Below, one piece after another: positions 16,473-24,337 of a stretch of 64,000 bases of DNA. Every line of letters starts with the position of its first letter. The stretch's first letter is position 1. Made by a program: the position numbers and the translations under genes. Location of the stretch: assembly GCA_038213195.1 (NCBI GenBank), contig JBBQTN010000001.1:1-64000 (forward strand). Direction: 5' to 3'. The DNA comes from JAODBQ01 sp038213195. GTDB lineage: Bacteria; Actinomycetota; Acidimicrobiia; Acidimicrobiales; Ilumatobacteraceae. Under the pieces are notes generated by a model, which was not told the origin of the DNA, searched no databases, and saw nothing but the letters and a program-made list of their open reading frames with translations.

Positions 16473-17917
16473 CCGGCTCCCCGCAACTCCACGCGGCGGG
16501 CGATCACCTCGTCAGGCAGGGTGGCGACGTCGCCACAGCCCATCGAGATCGACACGTCGCCCTCGCGCAGCTGGCGGGCGAGGTACTCGACGAGGTCGAC
16601 GCGCCGAGGCAACCACACCATCCGCGTGTCGGGATGGGCATCGAGCACGGCATCGACGACGAGCTTGCCGGTGACACCGGGGATCGGCGTGGTCCCCGAC
16701 GGATAGATGTCGGTGAGCACGACGAGGTCGGCGTCGACGAACGCGTCGCGGTACTCGGGCGAGAGGACAGACATCCGGTTGTAGCGGTTCGGCTGGAAGA
16801 CGGCCACGACGCGGCTCCAGCCGTCACCGCTCGAACGGGCCGCACCGAGCACCGCGGCGATCTCGCTGGGCAGGTGGGCGTAGTCGTCGACCAGGGTCGC
16901 CCCGCGGTCGACGCCGCGGATGTCGAACCGCCGGGCCACTCCCCCGAAGCGGGCCAGCGCGTCGGCGGCCACCTCGAACGGCACGCCGACCTCCATTGCC
17001 ATCGCCAGCGCGCCGGTCGCGTTGCGCACGTTGTGGATGCCGCGCAGGGGCAGCGCGACGCTGCCCAGTCGTGGCCCGCCGTGCCAGACGTCGAAGGCGA
17101 TGACGCCGGGCCGAGCATGCACGTCGGTGGCGCGGTAGTCGGCGCCGCACGCCGTGCCATAGGTGATCGCACCGTGGCGCGCAGCCAGCACGGCGCAGCG
17201 CGCGTCGTCGGCGCAGAGCACCTTCGGACCGGGGATCTGCGCCAGGTAGCGGTCGAAGCTGTCGACGATGTGCTCGAGGCTGCCGTAGTGGTCGAGATGG
17301 TCGGCCTCGACGTTGGTCAGGATCGTGCCGTACAGCGGCAGTTCGAGGTGGGTGCCGTCACTCTCGTCCGCCTCGACCACCAACCACTCGCCGCCGGTCC
17401 ACTGCGCGCCGGTGCCCATGTCGGCGACGTCGCCACCGACGACGAAGCTCGGCCGCAACCCGGCCCTGGCGAGGATCATCATCAGCATCGAGGTGGTGGT
17501 GGTCTTGCCGTGCGTGCCGGCGACGGCCACCGATTTGGCCATGGCACAGATCGAGGCGAGCATCCCGGCCCTGCGCAGGACCATCGCGCCGGTGCGCATC
17601 GCCTCGTCGAGCTCGATGTTCGTCGCCGGCACGGCGCTCGACGCAGTGACGGCAGTGCAGCCGTGGACGACGTCACGGCGGTGTCCGACGTTGACCGTCA
17701 CACCGCCGGCGCGCAGCCGGTCGAGGACCGGTTGCTCACGGACATCGCTGCCGCTGACAGTGTGGCCCATCTCGGCGAGGACGATCGCGATCGCACTCGT
17801 CCCCGGCCCGCCGACGCCGACGACGTGCAGCCGCGACGGCACGGTCAGGTCGAGCGGCGCAACCGGCGCCGACGTGGCTGGCGTGATCGGCGCGTTCGGC
17901 GCGGTCGGCGCGGTCAT
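16469..17917 (-). CDS. murC: UDP-N-acetylmuramate--L-alanine ligase
   Basis: A 482-residue Mur ligase adding L-Ala to UDP-MurNAc with ATP. The Rossmann-type N-terminus has VVGVGGPGTSAIAIVLAEMGHTVSGSD; the ATP loop GTHGKTTTTSM is near residue 133; EADESDGTHL near 190 is diagnostic of MurC; HLPSEIAAVL and FQPNRYNR are in the C-terminal domain. ATG 17917 overlaps the murG stop (ATGA). The first 25 residues are an Ala/Pro-rich extension. Confidence 0.97.
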   Translation of the reverse strand: MTAPTAPNAPITPATSAPVAPLDLTVPSRLHVVGVGGPGTSAIAIVLAEMGHTVSGSDVREQPVLDRLRAGGVTVNVGHRRDVVHGCTAVTASSAVPATNIELDEAMRTGAMVLRRAGMLASICAMAKSVAVAGTHGKTTTTSMLMMILARAGLRPSFVVGGDVADMGTGAQWTGGEWLVVEADESDGTHLELPLYGTILTNVEADHLDHYGSLEHIVDSFDRYLAQIPGPKVLCADDARCAVLAARHGAITYGTACGADYRATDVHARPGVIAFDVWHGGPRLGSVALPLRGIHNVRNATGALAMAMEVGVPFEVAADALARFGGVARRFDIRGVDRGATLVDDYAHLPSEIAAVLGAARSSGDGWSRVVAVFQPNRYNRMSVLSPEYRDAFVDADLVVLTDIYPSGTTPIPGVTGKLVVDAVLDAHPDTRMVWLPRRVDLVEYLARQLREGDVSISMGCGDVATLPDEVIARRVELRGAG

Positions 17918-19068
17918 GACGCGACCTGCTCGATCAGCTTGGCCAACGCACCGCTGCGGGCCGGCTCGCCGGCCGCGTGAGCCGCCGCGGCGATCGCGTC
18001 CAGCGCCGCCGGGTCGGCCATCAGCCGCTCGATCTCGGCGACGAGCCGGTCGGCCGTGAGGTCGCGCTGCTCGACGAGCACGGCGGCGCCGTGATCGCTG
18101 AGCTGGCGGGCGTTGTCGAGCTGGTGGTTCTCGGCGGCGCCGGGCCAGGGCACGACGATCGCCGGTGCACCGACGACGCCGAGCTCGGCGATCGTGCCCG
18201 CGCCGGCACGGGTGACGAGCAGATCGGCGGCGGCGTAGACCGCCGGCATCCGTTCCTCGTAGCCGATCACGCGGTACAGGATGCCGTCACTGCCGTCCCG
18301 TGGGGGCGCGGCCGCGTCGAGGAACCGGTCCCCGACGACGTGGTGCACGGCGAGGTCGCGGCGATCGGCGAGCCGCCCGACGGCTTCGACGACCGCGTCG
18401 TTGACGGGTTGCGCGCCGAGAGAGCCGCAGCACACGACGACCACGAAGCGGTCGAGCGGAAGGTCGAGCTCGGCCCGCGCCGTCACCCGATCGCGGCGCC
18501 GGTCGACGTGGACGATCCGCTGGCGCACCGGTGCGCCGGCGAGCGTGGCGTTCGGCAGGTCGGAGCCCGGGAACGCCACGGCGACGGCGCTAGCGCCGCG
18601 GGCCAGGAGCTTGGAGACCAACCCCGGCCGGCGGTCGTAGCTGACGATCACCACCGGGATGCGGGCGAGGAGGGCGGCGAACGTCGCCGGGAAGCTCGCG
18701 TACCCGCCGACGTTGACGACCACCTTCGGGCGCAGGCGGCGCAACAGAGCCCGCGCCTGCCAGGTGGCGCGGATCAGCTTCGGCAGGAACAGGAGGTTGC
18801 GACGGGAGATGCTGCGCTGCAGCCCGACCACGTCGAACAGCGTGTACGGATGCCCGGTCGGCGGCAGCAACCGCGTCTCGACGCCACGGGTGGTGCCGAC
18901 GTAGTGCACCGACGCGACGGGATGACCAGCGCCGACCAGGCCCTCGGCGACGGCCAGCGCGGCAAGGACGTGTCCTGACGTGCCGCCGCCCGTGACGACG
19001 GCGAACGTGCCGGCCGACGACGACGTCGAGTCGGTGGTGTCCGTGAGCGTTCCCGTGGCGACGCTCAC
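17914..19068 (-). CDS. murG: UDP-GlcNAc:lipid I GlcNAc transferase MurG
   Basis: About 384 residues from GTG 19068, which overlaps the ftsW stop (GTGA); the frame is open much further upstream but only antisense-like sequence lies there. A GT28 enzyme at the inner membrane face that makes lipid II. AVVTGGGTSGHVLAALAVAE is the N-terminal Gly-rich loop; NVGGYASFPATFAALL, VCCGSLGAQPVNDAV, VTRAGAGTIAELGVVGAPAIVVPWPGAAENHQLDNA are the family signatures, the last binding UDP-GlcNAc. Confidence 0.97.
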   Translation of the reverse strand: MSVATGTLTDTTDSTSSSAGTFAVVTGGGTSGHVLAALAVAEGLVGAGHPVASVHYVGTTRGVETRLLPPTGHPYTLFDVVGLQRSISRRNLLFLPKLIRATWQARALLRRLRPKVVVNVGGYASFPATFAALLARIPVVIVSYDRRPGLVSKLLARGASAVAVAFPGSDLPNATLAGAPVRQRIVHVDRRRDRVTARAELDLPLDRFVVVVCCGSLGAQPVNDAVVEAVGRLADRRDLAVHHVVGDRFLDAAAPPRDGSDGILYRVIGYEERMPAVYAAADLLVTRAGAGTIAELGVVGAPAIVVPWPGAAENHQLDNARQLSDHGAAVLVEQRDLTADRLVAEIERLMADPAALDAIAAAAHAAGEPARSGALAKLIEQVAS

Positions 19069-20267
19069 TTCACGTTGCGGGCCACGTTGAGCAAGAGCCC
19101 GCCGGCGGTCATCGACACGAACAGCGAGCTGCCACCTGCGGAGAAGAACGGCAGGGTCAACCCCGTCACGGGCATCAACCCGATCACGCCACCGACGTTG
19201 ATGATCGTCTGGACCACGAGCCATCCGACGATCCCGCTGGCGACGAGTGCGGCGAACCGATCGTGGGTGCTCGCCAGCGCGACCTGCACACCCGCGTAGG
19301 CGAGTAGCACGAACCCGCCGAGCACGCCGATCACCCCGACGAACCCGAGCTCCTGGGCGATCACTCCGAAGATGAAGTCGCTCTGGGCGAGCGGCAGGAA
19401 GCCGCCGAGCATGGCCGAGCCGCGGCCGGTCCCCTCGCCGAGCAGCCCGCCCTGCGCGGTGCTGATCATCGCCTGGTAGGTCTGGTAGCTGAGGTGGTCC
19501 TTGTGCGCGGCGATGTCCAGGAACGCGGTGAAGCGCGCCGCGCGACGGGGACTGGAGGCGACGAAACCGACCCCGGCGAGCACTCCGAACGCGCCGGCGC
19601 CGAGCATCGGCACCAGCGGCGCGCCGCCGATGAAGGCCATCACGAAGACGATGCAGGCCAGCACGATCGCCGAGCCGAGGTCGCCCTGGGCGAGGCACAG
19701 CGCCGCGCCGATCGAGGCGACGACGAGCACCGGCACGAGCGTGCGGCGGAGGTCGTGCATCTCGCTGTGCCGCTTGGTCAGCAAGTTCGCGCAGAACAGC
19801 AGCACGGCGAGCTTGAGGAACTCCGACGGCTGCACGGTGAACCCGCCGATCGCCACCCACGCGGTTGCCCCGTTGACCTTCTCCCCGAGTCCTGGTGCGA
19901 ACGGCACGAGCATCGCCGCGAACGCGATCAGCAGGATCGGCAGCACCATCCGCCGCCAGAAGTGCAGCGGCACGCGCAGCGCCACCCACAGCCCGACCGT
20001 GCCGAACGCTGCCCATGCCAACTGCTTGGTGAAGGGTCGCCACGGCGACTTGCCCTGGTGGAACTGGGCGATCGAGGTCGCCGAGAGGACCATCACCAGG
20101 CCGAGCATCACGAACACCGCGATCACGACGGCGATGAGGTAGAACTCGACGGGCGGCGGCCCGACCGGGCGGGCCTGTGGCCGCCGGGCCGGGTGGCGGC
20201 GCATGGCCGATGCTCGCTCCAGCGCCTGGCGGCGACGGTCGCCGAGCATGGTGGTCGACGTGGTCAT
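19065..20267 (-). CDS. ftsW: SEDS peptidoglycan glycosyltransferase FtsW
   Basis: About 400 residues from ATG 20267. A basic N-terminus of 50 residues precedes ten predicted membrane helices. Family motifs include ATAWVAIGGFTVQPSEFLKLA, QGDLGSAIVLACIVF, YQTYQAMISTAQGGLLGEGTG, SDFIFGVIAQELGFVGVIGV and LMPVTGLTLPFFSAGGSSL. FtsW polymerises septal glycan from lipid II with its partner FtsI. There is a 37-bp gap to murD with GAGGCGG as a likely RBS, one of few non-overlapping junctions in this cluster. Confidence 0.96.
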   Translation of the reverse strand: MTTSTTMLGDRRRQALERASAMRRHPARRPQARPVGPPPVEFYLIAVVIAVFVMLGLVMVLSATSIAQFHQGKSPWRPFTKQLAWAAFGTVGLWVALRVPLHFWRRMVLPILLIAFAAMLVPFAPGLGEKVNGATAWVAIGGFTVQPSEFLKLAVLLFCANLLTKRHSEMHDLRRTLVPVLVVASIGAALCLAQGDLGSAIVLACIVFVMAFIGGAPLVPMLGAGAFGVLAGVGFVASSPRRAARFTAFLDIAAHKDHLSYQTYQAMISTAQGGLLGEGTGRGSAMLGGFLPLAQSDFIFGVIAQELGFVGVIGVLGGFVLLAYAGVQVALASTHDRFAALVASGIVGWLVVQTIINVGGVIGLMPVTGLTLPFFSAGGSSLFVSMTAGGLLLNVARNVK

Positions 20268-20304
20268 CGGCACCGCCGCCTCGTCGTGACGATCTTGCGG
20301 ACGG

Positions 20305-21816
20305 TCATCGGGGCGCTCCTTGGGTGGGTGGGACGGGGTGCTGCGCCGCGGAGGCGAGGTGCGCCGCGACCAGTCGTTTGAAGTGGTCGCCGCGTGCCGG
20401 GTAGCCGCCGTCGGGGTACCAGTCGAAGCTGGCGCAGGCCGGCGAGAGCAGGACGACGTCGCCCGGTCGGGCGAGCTGCGCCGCGGTTGCCACAGCTTCG
20501 TCCATCGATGCGGCGGTGAACACCGGCACCCAGGGCGCGAAGGCGGCGGTGATCTCGCCCGCCGCCTCGCCGAGCCCGATCGCGGCGACGATCCGGTCGT
20601 GCTCGGCGGCGAGACCGGCCAGGTCGAGCCCCTTGTTCCGGCCGCCGGCGAGGAGCACGACCCGCGCGAACCCGCGGATCGCGGTGAGGGCGGCATGCGG
20701 TGTCGTCGCCTTCGAGTCGTCGAACCAGCGCACCCCAGCGCCCTCGCCGATCAGCTCGATCCGGTGCGGTGGGTGGCGGAACGAGGCAAGCGCACCGCGC
20801 ACCGCGTCCCTGTCCGCCAGCCCGGACTCGAGCACCACCGCCGCCGCGGCGAGCGCGTTGGTGACGTCGTGGGGCAGAGCGCGGGTCATCTCCGCCGTCG
20901 TCGCGATCGCGCCCCGCGGTCCGACGAGCACGTCGCCGTCGACCCGGTAGTCCGCCGTCCCCGTACCGAAGCTGCGGCGGATCGCGGCGACGCCGGCCAG
21001 GTTGCGCATCACCACCGCGTCGGCGGCGTTCGCGATGGCGACGTCGGTCGGCCGGAGGTGCGACCACAGCCGCGCCTTGGCGGCCTCGTAGGCGGCGAGC
21101 GAGGTGTGCCAGTTCTGGTGGTCGGGGGCGAGGTTCAGCCACACGGACGACTCGGCGCGGAAGCTGCGCAGCCAGTTCAGCCGGAAGCTGCTGCACTCGA
21201 CGACGAACACCTCGGCGTCGCCGTCGAGCTCGGCGACGAGCGGCACCTCGGTGTTGCCGACCGCCACCGCACGGCGTCCGGCGGCACGCAGCATCTCGGT
21301 GACGAGCAGCGTGGTCGTGGTCTTGCCGTCGGTACCGGTGACGGCGAGCATCGGGCGCGGCCCGCGGGGCCGCTGCTGCTCCCACTCGTAGGCGAGGTCG
21401 AGCTCCGTGACGATCGGGATGCCGGCGGCCTCCGCGGCGCGCACGACGTCGTGCGTCTCCGGCACGCCGGGCGCCGGGCAGACGAGGTCGCAGCGCTCGA
21501 CGAGCTCGACGATCGCTACTGCGGACGGCGCGCCGACCAGCTCGGCGCCGAGGCGCTCTGCGACGGCCCGCGTCGCCTGGCCGGGCCTGTCGTCGGCGAG
21601 CACCACCTGCACGCCGTGATCGAGCAGCGCACGGGCCACCGCCTCACCGGTGATCGCGACGCCGTAGACGAGGGCGCGGCGCACCGTCGTGCCGTCGACG
21701 GCACGGGGAGGACCGACACTCATCGGGGCGACCGGCTCCTGCGGCGTGCGGACGAGCAGGTCGTCGCGGCGCGCCGAACCGACGTGCGTGGTGATTCGCG
21801 CGCTGCGCTCACTCAT
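20305..21816 (-). CDS. murD: UDP-MurNAc-L-alanine--D-glutamate ligase
   Basis: About 503 residues from ATG 21816 (ATGA overlap with mraY); an alternative ATG lies 31 codons downstream and would give a more usual length. The N-terminal domain has ALVYGVAITGEAVARALLDHG; the ATP loop is VTGTDGKTTTTLLV near residue 155; ECSSFRLNW, NLAPDHQNWH, FDDSKATTPHAALTAIRGF and SPACASFDWY are MurD signatures. It adds D-Glu to UDP-MurNAc-L-Ala. Confidence 0.96.
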   Translation of the reverse strand: MSERSARITTHVGSARRDDLLVRTPQEPVAPMSVGPPRAVDGTTVRRALVYGVAITGEAVARALLDHGVQVVLADDRPGQATRAVAERLGAELVGAPSAVAIVELVERCDLVCPAPGVPETHDVVRAAEAAGIPIVTELDLAYEWEQQRPRGPRPMLAVTGTDGKTTTTLLVTEMLRAAGRRAVAVGNTEVPLVAELDGDAEVFVVECSSFRLNWLRSFRAESSVWLNLAPDHQNWHTSLAAYEAAKARLWSHLRPTDVAIANAADAVVMRNLAGVAAIRRSFGTGTADYRVDGDVLVGPRGAIATTAEMTRALPHDVTNALAAAAVVLESGLADRDAVRGALASFRHPPHRIELIGEGAGVRWFDDSKATTPHAALTAIRGFARVVLLAGGRNKGLDLAGLAAEHDRIVAAIGLGEAAGEITAAFAPWVPVFTAASMDEAVATAAQLARPGDVVLLSPACASFDWYPDGGYPARGDHFKRLVAAHLASAAQHPVPPTQGAPR

Positions 21817-22913
21817 TTGGCCGGTGCCGCGACGCAGGTCAGCGAGCCGGCGGGGCAGACCACCCGCGGCAGATCGATATGGGTGAAGTCGCTGATGAAC
21901 AGCGCCAGCGCCGTGGCCACGCAGATCCCCGAGATCAACCAGAAGCGGATGATCACCGTGGTCTCCGGCCAGCCGACGAGCTCGAAGTGGTGGTGGATCG
22001 GTGACATCCGGAACAGCCGCTTCGTCCGTCCGGAGGCCTTGAACACGCCCATCTGGACCGCCACGGAACCGGCCTCCATGACGTTGATCCCGCAGATCAG
22101 CACGAGCAGCAGCTGCGTGTCGGTGGTCAGCGCGAGCAGCGCCAGCGCCGAGCCGATGCCGAGCGAGCCGACGTCGCCCATGAAGATCCGCGCCGGCGCA
22201 GCGTTCCACCACAGGAACCCTCCACACGCCCCGGCGAACGCCGCGGCGAGCACCGCGAGATCCAACGGGTTGACCACGCTGCTGTACACCTGAGGGTTGC
22301 GGAAGGCCCAGTAGGCGATGATCGTGAACGCCAGGAAGCCGAGCAGGGCGGAGCCACCGGCGAGGCCGTCGAGACCGTCGGTGACGTTGACCGCGTTGGA
22401 CGTCGCCCAGATGATTCCCCCCGCGTAGATGATCCATGCGAACCACGGGAGGTGCCAGCCCGGCAGGTTGGCGCGAGTGACCGAGACGTTCTGGCTGATG
22501 CTGGTGACGCTGACCAGGATCCACGCGATCCCGATCGACAGGGCGAGGGTGATGTAGCTCTTCTTCTTCCAGAAGATGCCGCGGTTGTGCGAGTTGCGGA
22601 CCTTGATGAAGTCGTCGAGGAAGCCCATGAAGGCCAGCACGAGCACGGCGGCCCAGATCACCAGCGCCTGGTTGGAGAACACGAGACCGCTGCGGCCGTG
22701 GGCGACCAGCCACCCGATCAGCGCCGAGACGACGATCGCCAGGCCGCCCATCGTCGGGGTGCCCGACTTCGACTGGTGGTGGTCGGGCCCGCGGTCCTCC
22801 TTGCCCAGGATCGGCTGTCCCTTCCCCCGGTTCCGGAAGAAACCGATCAGGTAGCGCGAGCCGAACAGCGAGATCACCATCGCCACGGCGCCGCCGATCA
22901 TCACGGCGATCAC
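21813..22913 (-). CDS. mraY: Phospho-MurNAc-pentapeptide transferase
   Basis: About 366 residues from GTG 22913 (GTGA overlap with murE). Ten membrane helices. The cytoplasmic loops contain KSGTPTMGGLAIV, the aspartates FLDDFIKVRNSHNRG, NAVNVTDGLDGLAGG and FMGDVGSLGIG, and the histidine motif SPIHHHFELVGWPE. It makes lipid I by joining UDP-MurNAc-pentapeptide to undecaprenyl phosphate. Normally murF lies between murE and mraY; here the two genes overlap directly. Confidence 0.97.
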   Translation of the reverse strand: MIAVMIGGAVAMVISLFGSRYLIGFFRNRGKGQPILGKEDRGPDHHQSKSGTPTMGGLAIVVSALIGWLVAHGRSGLVFSNQALVIWAAVLVLAFMGFLDDFIKVRNSHNRGIFWKKKSYITLALSIGIAWILVSVTSISQNVSVTRANLPGWHLPWFAWIIYAGGIIWATSNAVNVTDGLDGLAGGSALLGFLAFTIIAYWAFRNPQVYSSVVNPLDLAVLAAAFAGACGGFLWWNAAPARIFMGDVGSLGIGSALALLALTTDTQLLLVLICGINVMEAGSVAVQMGVFKASGRTKRLFRMSPIHHHFELVGWPETTVIIRFWLISGICVATALALFISDFTHIDLPRVVCPAGSLTCVAAPAK

Positions 22914-24334
22914 GAGCGGCTCCCGAGGAGCTCGATGAGGACGGCGCGGTCGTCGAACGGCAGCACCCGCCCTGCGATCGTCTGGGTGTCCTCGTGGCCC
23001 TTGCCGGCGATCACGACGACATCGTCGGACCCGGCCCGACCGAGTGCGGCGGCGATGGCACGCCGGCGGTCGGGCTCGATCACCACCCGGCCACGGTACT
23101 CGGGGGGCACGCCGGCGACGATCGCCTCGATGATCGCCAGCGGGTCCTCCGACCTCGGGTTGTCGGAGGTCAGCACGATCAGATCGGCGAGGCGCGCCGC
23201 GACCGCGCCCATCTCGGGGCGCTTGGCGCGGTCGCGGTCGCCGCCGCAGCCGAACACGACGATCACGGCGCGCCCGCTCGCGTCCACCGGCCGAGCCGCG
23301 AGCAGGGCCTCGCGCAACGCGTCGGGCGTGTGCGCGAAGTCGACGATGACGTCGAACGGCTGACCGGCGCGCACCGGCTCGAACCGCCCGCGGACCGCCG
23401 GTGCGTGGCGCAAGCCGGTGGCGATCGTGGCCGCATCGAGCCCCAGAGCGGAACACGCGGTGGCCGCGGCCAGGCTGTTCGCGGCGTTGAACCGCCCACC
23501 GATGCCGACCTCGACACGCTCCCCGCGCCACGTGTAGGAGTGACTGCTGACGCCGACGCGCAGATCGTCGACGTCGGCCAGCGAGAACGTCTCGGTCGGG
23601 ATCGTCGCGCCGGCGCGCAACCTGCGGCCGTACTCGTCGTCGACGTTGACGACGCCCCGCGCCGACAGGGCGGGCTCGAACAGCCTGGCCTTCGCCGCGA
23701 AGTAGTCCTCGACCGTTCCGTGCAGGTCGAGGTGGTCGTGGCCGAGGTTGGTGAACACGGCCACGTCGAAGTGGCAGCCGGCGACGCGGTGCAACGTCAG
23801 GGCGTGCGAGGAGACCTCCATCACCACGGCGCGCTTGCCGATCGACACGAACTCCGCCAGGCGCCGCTGCAGCTCCGGCGACTCGGGCGTCGTGTGCACG
23901 CCGGTCAACGTGCCGATCGTGCCCGTCGTGGTGCCGGCATGCTCGAGCACGGAGCCGATCAGGCTGGTGGTGGTGGTCTTGCCATTGGTGCCGGTGACCC
24001 CGACCATCGTCAGCCTGCGGCTCGGTTGGCCGTACAACGCCGCGGCAAGCCGGCCCATCGCGACACGGGTGTCGTCGACGACGACCTGCACGACGGACGT
24101 GGCGATGTGCTCGAGCACGTGGTCGACGAGGAGCGCGGGCGCGTCGGCGGCCACCGCCTCCGCGGCGAAGCGGTGCCCGTCGCTGTGCTCACCGCGAAGG
24201 CAGCAGAACAGGGCGCCGGCCGTCACCCGGCGCGAGTCGAACTCGATCGACGACACCGCGGTCTGCTCGTCGCCGCGGGTCACGGTGGCAGTCAGGCCGG
24301 CGGCGTCGATCAGCGCGGCGAGGGTCGTCGCCAT
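22910..24334 (-). CDS. murE: UDP-MurNAc-tripeptide synthetase, meso-DAP type
   Basis: A 474-residue Mur ligase. Its N-terminal domain reads DSRRVTAGALFCCLRGEHSDGHRF; the ATP loop GVTGTNGKTTTTSLIG is near residue 115; HALTLHRVAGCHFDVAVFTNLGHDHLDLHG is conserved. The motif DNPRSEDP near residue 392 is the signature for adding meso-diaminopimelate rather than lysine. The start is 3 bp after ftsI. Confidence 0.97.
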   Translation of the reverse strand: MATTLAALIDAAGLTATVTRGDEQTAVSSIEFDSRRVTAGALFCCLRGEHSDGHRFAAEAVAADAPALLVDHVLEHIATSVVQVVVDDTRVAMGRLAAALYGQPSRRLTMVGVTGTNGKTTTTSLIGSVLEHAGTTTGTIGTLTGVHTTPESPELQRRLAEFVSIGKRAVVMEVSSHALTLHRVAGCHFDVAVFTNLGHDHLDLHGTVEDYFAAKARLFEPALSARGVVNVDDEYGRRLRAGATIPTETFSLADVDDLRVGVSSHSYTWRGERVEVGIGGRFNAANSLAAATACSALGLDAATIATGLRHAPAVRGRFEPVRAGQPFDVIVDFAHTPDALREALLAARPVDASGRAVIVVFGCGGDRDRAKRPEMGAVAARLADLIVLTSDNPRSEDPLAIIEAIVAGVPPEYRGRVVIEPDRRRAIAAALGRAGSDDVVVIAGKGHEDTQTIAGRVLPFDDRAVLIELLGSRS

Positions 24335-24337
24335 CGC

